Of a DNA stretch of 64,000 bases, positions 54,711-64,000 are shown piece by piece. Position 1 is the stretch's first letter. Each line of letters starts with the position of its first letter. The notes beneath the pieces are model-generated. The model was given only the letters and a program-made list of their open reading frames with translations, ran no database searches and was not told the DNA's origin. This DNA comes from Trifolium pratense (Eukaryota > Streptophyta > Magnoliopsida > Fabales > Fabaceae). The stretch is from the NCBI RefSeq assembly GCF_020283565.1, contig NC_060060.1, positions 11,408,001 through 11,472,000 on the forward strand, read 5' to 3'. Both the position numbers and the translations under genes were made by a program.

Positions 54711-55325
54711 TACTCTCTCTGTCTAAATATATAAGATTTTTTTTGCAAAATTTGGTTATTTTATAATACTTCCTCCGGTCACAAATATTAGCAAAAAAAA
54801 TTATTTATGCGGTGTTTAAGAAATTTTGTTAAATATAGTTAATTTTATTGATTTAATGCAAAATATGAGTTAAGTTTACTATGTTACCCCTTTTGAAAAG
54901 TATAAAAGTGTAAAAATGAAATAAATGTCTAAAAAAATAGAATTAAATAAAGGTATTAGGAATAGTAGTATTAATTAGTTTAAAAGTAGTTAATTTTTGC
55001 TTATAAAAGTGACCAAAATTTGAAGTATTTTTTTGCTTATAAATGTGACCGAAGGGAGTACTTTTTTCAAAGTTCAAGATTTGAAGTGTTTTTTTGCTTA
55101 TAAATATGACCGAATGGGGTACTTTTTTCAAAGTTCAAGATGCATTAATTAAACTTTCACAAAATACCCCCTAATTAAATGAAGAAATGTAAAAGATCAT
55201 TATTTTTCTCTCTTACTAATTGAAACGTAATTTTGTAAATTGTTGACAAATTTAATACAAAAATCACTTTTCTTAATTCTTGTGCTTTTGTGAAAGAGAT
55301 CTTATATATTGGGACGGAGCGAGTA
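54711..55325. mobile_element. MITE (outer) containing another MITE
   Basis: The left end tactctctctgtctaaatat and the complement of the right end (tactcgctccgtcccaatat) continue as ataagat; borders are TA. A second MITE lies inside at 54777-55120. Confidence 0.75.
54777..55120. mobile_element. Stowaway-like MITE with a duplicated right end
   Basis: The left end acttcctccggtcacaaata pairs with atgtgaccgaagggagta (55041-55060). A 60-base unit containing that end (tttttttgcttataaa...cttttttcaaagttcaag) is repeated in tandem, giving a second right end at about 55102-55120 and a worn third near 55000. Confidence 0.7.
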
Positions 55326-56744
55326 TATATAAAACATGATAAAATGATTGGACATATCTCGAAACACAAGTCTCAAAATTGTTACAGTATGTTTCTTTAA
55401 AAAGTGGAAACCGAAAACAACTAGTAGTCAAAAACCACTAGCATAATAATAATAATTTTTTTTTTTCACATCTCATTACCTGAAACGAAAGTTGCAAGAA
55501 ACAAATATTTCTCCATTAACACGTACATAATAATAACTAGGTTTACCTCTAGCAACACAACTCAATATTTCATCTCATCTTTTTGTTCATCATCATCACT
55601 ATCCTCTTTTTTCTCATATCTTAATTTATTTTCTGTGTTTTTGTTATTGGTAGATATTTTGTATTTTCGTTTAAATTTTTTCTTTAGTTGTTTTGTTTAA
55701 AATTGAATTAATCGACCCATCAAATCGTCAATATGCACAAACCAAACCCGTAAAAATTGAACCTTGAAAAAAGGTTGGATTGGGTCTGCTGATTGCAACC
55801 ACAGATTAGATCGAATGATATTTTTAGACCTATACCGTCCTACCCAACCCGTTATTCACCTCTACATTTAACATGGAAAAATAGTACAGTATTTCCTCGT
55901 AAAAAAAAACTATTTAATCAATTCGGGAGACACTTTTATTATAATCACTCAATACTAGAGTATATTATGTAAAGAGATAGTGATGTATAAAAGTTGTCAA
56001 AATCGTCTTAAAAAAAGTTTTCAAAAACATATTTACAATGTAGTAAAAAAAATTAAGATAATATACAATTTTTTTTAATCCATTATATGTTTCATTTTAA
56101 CATTAATTCATTCTATATTATTACCCTTTTTTTTGACAAAATCTATATTATTACATCAGAGAATATTTGTATGAAATAAAATAATGACCAGACATGTTTC
56201 AAATTTAAGATCATTTCGCTAATACCTGGTAAATATAAATATAAATCTTTCTAAAAAACACCCTCACTCTAAATTTTTATTATTAAAAAATAGGAAATAT
56301 TTTCTTTTCACTCAATTATTATTTGCTAAAAGAAGGACATTGCTCCCTCATCGTATGAGGAATATTAGAGAGAACCGCAACTGAAACAAAAGGTATCACG
56401 CAATATTTGCTCAATCTGACAAAATTAACTCCCTAAAACTTTAAGTTACTGTTGAGTCTTACTATAAAGGGTAAACTTATGCTTCAAGTCATGTCCTATA
56501 CGCAAGAACTGCAAGCAAATGTATTCTTTCACCACTGGGGAAGAAAACCACTTATCTTGACAGCCACCTAAAAATGGTTATACTCAATTACAAGCCGTCA
56601 AGCAAGAACTCTTGGAAATAACACTAAATTTGGCTCTTGTCATTTTCAAGCGAAAGGCACAAGTCTCCAACATCTTATTTACAATAATAGGTTGATGATG
56701 ATAAAACTACTGGTGAGTGGGGGATAGAAAACTACTTATGTGTC
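55326..56744. other. Intergenic, nothing recognised
   Basis: AT-rich noncoding sequence with no defined element ends. Confidence 0.4.
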
Positions 56745-56875
56745 CCGAGAGCTTAGCTCAGTTGGTAAGACATTGCATTATATATGCAGGGGGGGGCGGA
56801 ATTCGAACTCCAGTCATCTCACTTATCCACTTTAAGAGTGGAATTTCTAGCCACTAGACTACTTGACAAAAAAGA
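56745..56875 (+). mobile_element. tRNA-derived SINE, best-preserved copy
   Basis: A box gcttagctcagttggtaaga, B box aattcgaactcc, tail ctagactacttgacaaaaaa. A 17-bp target duplication (aaaactacttatgtgtc at 56728-56744, aaaactacttttgtgtc at 56876-56892) flanks it with one mismatch. Same family as 6010-6141 and 1304-1420. Confidence 0.9.
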
Positions 56876-57231
56876 AAAACTACTTTTGTGTCTCGTGCAC
56901 CTCAGTTCATAGCTGTACATTAATTTGAATGGACTTGGGCTCGAATTCTGAATTCTCCACTTCTGTGTGTGAGTCTTACACTTAGACTACTTGACCCCAA
57001 ATAAAATAATAAATAACTGTTACGTATGCAATTTTAAAATATGCAAACCATATATTATTAGCAGCAGAGTAAATGTACATCCTGTATACTAGTTTGAAGT
57101 AGTCATACCAATAAGATGTTTGAAATCTATAATACAATAAATAAATAATAATATGAATACAGAAAGATAGCACAGATATATTACTCTGAAACAATGTAAT
57201 TTATTAATTACTTTTCGATTCAAAACACAGC
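56876..57231. other. 3' flank / 3' UTR side of the APP1-like gene
   Basis: Downstream (minus-strand 3') of the aminopeptidase stop codon. AT-rich, no separate gene; no clear poly(A) signal was selected. Confidence 0.4.
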
Positions 57232-60200
57232 TCACACGATTACAGGTTCTGTAGCTTTCTTCAGCCATGCACTTTCAGCTTCATCCAAATATGGCGCCAA
57301 AATATCTCTACACTTCGAATGATAGGAGTTCAACCATTTTTTCTCTTCTGGATTTAGAAGGTTCAGGTCAATCAACTTTGTTTGATATGGTGCCTGGACG
57401 AGAAACATCAAACACTTACACCATGAAAAATCCAAACAAACATGGTTACATCATTGATGATATGGAATATGTTGTATTAGTTAACTCGCAAGTTGACTTT
57501 GTATTATAAAATTTAAATGAGAATGGAAAAATGTAACAGAATTCGATATGCCGAAAAGATATTTTGATGGTAATAAGGGCGATAAAATTAACATAAAATA
57601 AAGATCCCACGGGAAAAAGCTAAACACAATTAATACACAGTTTAGGACTTACCCAGGTAATATGCTCAAATGATAAGTAACCTTTATCACCAAAATTATA
57701 ATTTGTATCAGCCTTGTTGATAACAAGCACATTCTCCAATCTTATCCCAAATGCTCCATCCTCGTAGTAACCAGGTTCTAAAAACCAATTCCAATGAATA
57801 AAACCAAAGAAATTTAAGTATAATCGAACATTTGTGGACTTCTAATGGCTAGTAAAATAAATTGGAAAAGATTCAGAACAATCAAATGAGAAAAAAGAAA
57901 AATGATTTGCTAATCCCATAGGCCACAGCACAGGCTATAACAATATCAAGATACTAACCATCTGTAACGGTCATGGAAGATTGCAGCGGTACATTTCGTG
58001 TTCTGAAACTGATTAAATGAGGTCCTGCACAAGTTATATGATATTAGTTTGAATTCTCATTTTGAATTGACATGAAAATGGAAATAAATTGAAAATAGAA
58101 TCAAATTAAGGAATAGGGAAATTGTGATAGTTGATCTATACCTTCATGGACATTCAGGTAGGACCCAATACCGTGACCAGTTCCATGTCGATAATCAAGA
58201 CCATACTTCCACAAAGGAATTCGAGCAAGAATATCAAGTGAGTGACCTACAAGAATTTTAAGAAAGGGAAAAAGTAGCTAAGTTCTCATGTTTGAAATGG
58301 AGACTAGCTCAAATTATGCCCAAAGAATCTAACGCAAAATAGTCAAATTTTGTAATACCATTTGTCCCATTAGGAAATATAGCATTTCCCAGAGCAATGT
58401 GACCCTTCAGGACCTGCACCAAGTTAAGAAAATCAAGCAACTTAACATAAATCTTCATCGAAGAATAAATAAAATTGGGAAAAAAGGACAATAACTGAAG
58501 TATGAACTCAGTTTGCAGACTAATAAGCTAGCAACTTTACTTTTATTAACAAGATATTAATTATTAAATGTTAAAAAGAGTTTCGCTTGCCAAAAAATCT
58601 AACACCAGGAGAATAATTACTAAACTTGTTCCCAAACTCAAAATCTCGCTCCCTATCGAGGTAAAAAACTCAGATATTAAATGATTCATGAAATAGTTTT
58701 GAAACCACACAACAATTAGAAAAAGTAAATAAAGGAACATACCGCTGTATAACATGCTTTCTCATGATCCGAAGGTCTCCCGAAATGAACTGTTCGTGTA
58801 ATATCAGTTGTTCCATCCAGATACTACAATGATAAAACCAATTATCAATATACAGAAGTGGATATCATGATTAGAATACACCAAAACAATAAAGTTCCAC
58901 TAATAATAACAATTTCCACAGACTTCAGGAAATGTCCATGACGCATACTAAACAGACCTGGGCTCCAGAATCAAAAAGATAAATTTTGTCTGGATCAAGC
59001 TCGGCACATGTTTCTGCCTCTGGAGAATAATGAATAATAGCTGCATTTGGGCCAACTGAGGAAATGGTAGGGAAACTCAATCCTCTGAAATGCTGAAAAC
59101 AGATTAGATAAAAAAGAAGAAGTTAGAATCGAATAGACTGCATACTCTCTACAACATGCAAACATATCTACCCTCATGCCTTCATATTCCATTGAGATTA
59201 TACAAAAGAAACATTTTTCCTTGTCACTTTCTCTTGTCTTCAAACATTATATGCTACCTAAATGCAGTCAAATTTCAATCCTGACATGGTTGAGAAAATG
59301 TGGTCCAATATGACGGTAAAATGAAGTTGATAAACAATAGTATTACTGTGTGACTCCTGCATGTTATGGTGCAGAGTCTGCAGAAATACTATATAAGCAT
59401 TAAGCAACAGTTGAAAGTATGAGAAAGATAGAAACAGTTTTTCTCTATTGCTTATTTCAGAAGCCAAATTGGCATCTCCACAAGTGCATTTTTCTTGACA
59501 CATCTTTTTGCTAAGAAAAACTTATCCAAAAGAAAACTTAATTGTTTAGTTGACTTCACCTCTTTTGATGCTCGAAATTCTTCAAGCTTGTCACTTACAG
59601 TCACCTCAGTCAATTTCAAGGACTGCCTGCCATAGTTTGAAAATTTGTGTAAGCATAGTGTATGATTCATATTTTTACCGAGGCATATTGAGCTAATTAC
59701 ATCAAAGGTTTTCAAAGACTCAACATTTTCATGAATAAGAAAGGTAATATTCTGATGAAGGGCATGCTAATTTTCATGAAAATATTTATATTGGGAAGTA
59801 CTATCTCACTGTCACAAACACCAACCCGGGCAACAGATGAAACCAGCTTGTCAATCGTTTTTCAATTTCCACAAAGTTATATAATATTAAGCATGTTAGA
59901 GTTTAGGATATCTTTGCCGTTTATCTAAGCATGTTAGAGTTTAGGACAGCTTGTACTTATTCCATTATCTATATATTAATCTTTACCGTTTAAAAAAAAA
60001 GTTTAGGACATCTAATATTTGAGAGGATGAATCATGCTAGTAGTAGTACTAGTAAAACACTCTGATGCACATTTTTCAACACTATTCCTAGGCACGTCTA
60101 CACTGACCTCACTAAAATATGCGGACCCAACTCTCAATTTGATTGGACTGACTTGTGATTTAGCATACCACACATGAATTTCACTAGATAATGAAGTGTT

Positions 60201-63200
60201 GAAAGAGCAAGTTAGAAAATATAGTAAGAGGATACTTACAAATGTTTCTCCTTTTTTACAGTATTCTCCTCTAAAAAGTATCCAGATGCTCCATAAATAT
60301 CCTGCATCTGCACATTGAACCAATATTTTGCATCATTAATTGACACCTCAGATCTTGCTGCATAATTTGACCGAAAAGAGACTAATGTCCTCATCCAAAA
60401 AATAAAACATGTCTAGAGACACAAGATCCGAATGCAAACCTTCTTATCCAGCCAAACAAGATATTGCACAACAGCCGCACCATCCCGAATATGTGCCTTT
60501 CTTAACCCATCCAACTCCACGGGGTTCTAAAAGCAATATAGTAATTAACAGTAAGTGAAATTGTATGTAATAAAATGAAAATAAATTTTTTAGATATCTA
60601 TACATTCTTATAAAATTAATTGTTGAGGTATTTTTCTCAATTTCCTAAGATAATAAACGTAAGGGATGTCAAAATCCATTACAGTCTTCCATGTATAAAA
60701 ATCTAATTGAAGCTTCCTAATCTATCAAGAAAGGTTGGTTTGAGAAAACTCCACATAACTTCTCTACTTTGCCAACAATCAAATGTCCTTTATAAAGGGG
60801 TATAAGTATATACAACCTTTAAAGCTTTTGGAAGAGCCAGAGGTGATTGCTGCAAGTGAACTGTATCAGGGTTCAGTTTTGAATACAGAGCATAACAGCA
60901 TGAACCTGGATCAGCCCATATGAGATTGCTACTCTTTTCTCCTGTTTGATGTCTACCATTTACAATCTTATTGGTTTCACTGGGTAAGTTTTCAGATTCC
61001 TTCGTAACTTCCGCTAGACTACCCTTGGCAGTAGAAACGTAATCAAGCTCATCAGTTGCAAGCAATGCCGCGTCTAAGCTTACTTCTGTATACTCTTTAA
61101 TTTTAATTCCATTCTCCTCTAAATGAGTTTTAACCTGGCACAAAAAAATTTCAATAAGTTGTGTTTCCAAAGTAGCATTTCCCAATCTAAAGATACAAAT
61201 ATAGTTATATATCTGGTACTTTTATAGCCATAGGATTCAGATAGCATCTCCCAATCTAAAGATACAAATATAGTTCTATATCTGGTACTTTATGATTCAG
61301 ATGAGTAATATTGGAAATTTTGAAATCAAACCCTATCATTCTTATATATGTTATATAAGGTAGACAAATTTGTGTCATGATCCTACTCTACCATGAGTAC
61401 ATTATAGACATTCAGTAACTTTTTTTTGAGACGGCAAATATATTGATACTACTCTACCATGAGTAACTTGATATTATATATTTCTATGATTAGTTCTTGG
61501 TAATGAGACTGCTCTAACTGACCTCATTAGACACCTTTCGCTTGTCCACATATATGAAGGCAAAATTGGATGTCACAATAGCAAACGCGTGAACAACGGG
61601 ACAGTATGCTACATCTTTTCCACGAATATTATACAGCCAAGCAACCTGTATTGGATGACGTTGAATAAAAGTTAAAAAACAAACATGATCTTCAAAAGGA
61701 TGAACATTTGTGGCAGAAAATACTCTCTAACTGAAACAAACTGCAAGGGGAAAGAAACAAAAAGGGTGGACTATTAAGAGGATACACTCACTTCATCGAG
61801 TGCTGTAAAAATTATTCCACGAGCATGCTCCTGTACAAGCTTTTTTCTCAAATCTTTCAACTTATCTGTGACAGAGCGACCAGCAAACTTTAATGGTTGT
61901 ACAACGGCAGCATTAATTTCTTCTTGTGGACGAGTTGACCATACTTCATCTACCAAATTTTTTGTTGTTTGGACCAGCTTCTGCTGTTTTTTGGCAAAAG
62001 CACGTTCCCATCTTTGAGCAGTATCGATTGAAATGCACCAAGGGTCAACCCCAATTGCTGCATCTTTTGGCAAGTTCTAGAAAATGGAAATGACTTATTA
62101 GTACAAACATCCCACACAAAAAGAAGCAATTCATGGATGAGGCAATACTTATTCACAATATTGTCTACATCACAGCTAGTGGTTTTTGTTTTCTAAATTT
62201 CCAATAGTTTCATGTCTATCCCTATTTTGACATTTCTATCTTCTACAAAATTACATTGCCATTCTTTCTCTTCCTGTCTCTCTATAATTCTCTTCCAAAT
62301 CTTTTTTTTTCTTTCTATCTTCAATTTTTAACAAGAAAGCAAGTACAACCTCAGTCAGCACCTAAACAAGGAGAAGCTACTTATGGACAATATAACAACA
62401 ATGCAAGATGCAGACAGATTATTCTTGATCCAATTCCAAGGTGTAGCATTATGCTTTGGTGAGGCAACCCATATGAAAAAAAAAAACATTTGCTAAATTT
62501 TGTCATTAGTGTTGATATTTAAAAATAGCATATATCAAAAAAATGCTTTTCTAAATTCTCACATCAGCCATCCAGATATCTACAGGAGGATCTTCAGCAA
62601 GACGCATTAGCTTCCACTGAGCACTAAGTTGTTGTTCAGCTTGCAAAAAATAACGTCCATCGGTCCAAAGTAGTGCTTCCTCCTTTGTAATAAGTGCCAA
62701 ACCTGAATGCCATTTAAGAAAAAGTGAAAAACAAGAAAAAAAAATACTTCATTAATTTAGTCATGTTTAAAAATTGAAATACATAAGAGAAAAGACCATG
62801 GCATTGCTAAAATAGCAAACAACAGGTACAACTAGAAACTTCAACTGACAATGCATTTTATATCAGGGACTAACCATTTGGTCTAGGAATTCTTAATCAC
62901 TTTCCTTCAACATGGATCATATATATCAAATACTCCAAGCTAACAAAAAATATAACGAATAAAAATGTTTTCAACATGGATTAGACATATCAAATTCCCT
63001 TAATCATTTCAATTCTCTGTAAATTGCTAGTCATGGATTATGTATACAGCTTATACAGTTAGGCTTATACTTATTTATAAGATGAATTAATAAGGATGAA
63101 CTACATGAATCTACAAATACACTTCGATTGTTAATTTTAATTACCACTAAGATTTCCAAGTTGTTATCAGGTTGTTAGAGTCTATGAAATACAGACTCCG

Positions 63201-63985
63201 ACACGGACACCTAACATGACACTACTAATATTAGAAACATATGACACCAACACCACTACATATATATTTATTTATTACAATTAAATAAAACATTAGTTTA
63301 TTTATAAAAGATCTAATGTGAGAATCAAAATATATACTTGTTCATAATTGAAGAATTTATTTCATTAAAATAAGTTTTAAAATAACCTAAACTTATTGTG
63401 ATCAACAATGTTTCGACACATCTATAACCTTTGTAGATGTGTCCAAAGCATGTGTAAAGTATGTCGATGCAAATAAAAAAATAATTTGAAAAACTGGTCC
63501 GAGTTGTCTGACGTGGGTTGTAGGAGTGTCACGCTAGTATTGGACACCAATCCAAAGAGTGTTGAAGCAAATCAAAAAACAAATCTTTTTGCAGCACTTT
63601 TTGAGTTGTCCGACATGTGTCGAACACCGCAACACGCCCCTAATCCTAGGTTAGAGTTGGTTAGTAGTTTTTTTTATCATTCTTCTAACTTCTATATAAA
63701 TTATAAACCTTCCTCTGATTGTAGCATCTCAAGTAATGCATTTCAATTTAACTAATAATTTCCACTAAGATTTCCAAGAATTGATAACCACCGAAACCAC
63801 GAAACAGAGAAATGTTGAACAGATAACGGATTACTTTGATCATCAAACCTATGTCTATGAACCCTAAATTAATAAAAAAAAAAAAAAAAACGCATCAAAC
63901 AGTAATTGAATAGAAACTAACCAGCACTTCCGGTGAATCCAGAAACGAATGCGCGACGTTTATCACGTGCAGATACATATTCACT
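57232..63985 (-). CDS. APP1: Xaa-Pro aminopeptidase P (APP1-like), 5'-partial
   Basis: Minus-strand exons in coding order: 63985-63922, 62702-62563, 62076-61792, 61645-61523, 61134-60817, 60526-60440, 60307-60240, 59626-59560, 59092-58958, 58823-58743, 58413-58359, 58246-58142, 58024-57959, 57777-57653, 57393-57232. All borders are GT-AG, phases agree, and the total is 1881 nt (626 aa plus stop). The first exon, including Met, lies beyond the window; the family is roughly 620-650 aa. By family it removes an N-terminal residue before proline in the cytosol, with two metal ions. All ligand motifs are present: DSGAQ, TTDITRT, the GTGHG region, EPGYYEDG (split by an intron) and FEHITW. N-terminal creatinase-like domains are read from [22 protein letters not shown] and [12 protein letters not shown]. 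Arabidopsis APP1 is also known as a binder of the auxin-transport inhibitor NPA. No lesions seen. Confidence 0.95.
61170..61310. repeat. Tandem duplication in an APP1-like intron
   Basis: agcatttcccaatctaaaga...atatctggtacttt is repeated after about 65 bases (agcatctcccaatctaaaga...). It is intronic and does not touch splice sites. Confidence 0.75.
63180..63660. repeat. Unclassified repeat in the large APP1-like intron
   Basis: The left edge gactccgacacggacaccta and right edge ttgtccgacatgtgtcgaac are loosely complementary (tccgacac / gtgtcgaac), suggesting a worn inverted-repeat element in the 1.2-kb intron between 62703 and 63921. The 89-codon frame at 63486-63755 lies in it and is not a gene. 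Confidence 0.4.
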
Positions 63986-64000
63986 CTGCAAATTGATTAA

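Noticed and set aside
59731..59928. 65-codon plus-strand frame in the APP1-like region
   Set aside because: Lies in an intron antisense to the gene, with no family match or conserved context.

Overview
This is a plant nuclear window. It is AT-rich, its genes have GT-AG introns, and repeats are dense: terminal-inverted-repeat MITEs, tRNA-derived SINEs, LTR retrotransposons, hAT, CACTA and Mutator-like elements. Gene content and repeat style suggest a legume, perhaps of the Medicago/Trifolium type. That placement is inference; no marker in the window fixes the species.

Layout. 1-5.1 kb is intergenic and carries several MITEs and a SINE. 5.3-7.0 kb is an intact two-exon gene for a BES1/BZR1-type brassinosteroid transcription factor (BEH2-like, 330 aa) with a SINE in its intron. 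10.6-50.6 kb holds a same-strand tandem cluster of intronless family-1 glycosyltransferases of UGT72 type. Three are intact (13333-14835, 28517-29995, 49162-50643) and two are pseudogenes: 10586-12084, with a frameshift and two stops, and 34195-36781, which lost its start, has deletions and stops, and is split by a solo LTR. 57.2-64.0 kb, on the minus strand, is a 15-exon, 5'-truncated gene for a cytosolic aminopeptidase P (APP1-like) with all metal-ligand motifs present.

The space between the UGT genes is mostly mobile DNA, and several insertions can be proved from target-site duplications (TSDs). These are a CACTA element (15574-18901, TSD TTA) carrying a helicase-like exon fragment; a very young non-autonomous LTR retrotransposon (21970-25685, TSD gaaga, LTRs that look identical); a long-TIR Mutator-like element (26452-27446, 9-bp TSD); a hAT-type element with a 41-bp minisatellite (31082-32077, 8-bp TSD); a solo LTR (34318-35570, TSD agaca); and a minus-strand non-autonomous copia-type element (38663-48090, TSD gcata). 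A 3.76-kb hAT transposon (38725-42485, TSD ctttgaat) has inserted into one LTR of that copia-type element. The copia-type element itself sits inside an older repeat, so the nest has three levels.

Functionally the window combines a hormone-response regulator, a small-molecule glycosylation cluster evolving by duplication and decay, and a housekeeping peptidase. Nothing shows that these three act together. I found no clearly new biological system. The most unusual items are an inverted-duplicated gene fragment that could form hairpin RNA (about 19926-20640), the gene-fragment-carrying CACTA element, internal repeats resembling the element's own polypurine tract in two unrelated non-autonomous retroelements, and a 92-bp SINE with a perfect 16-bp TSD.
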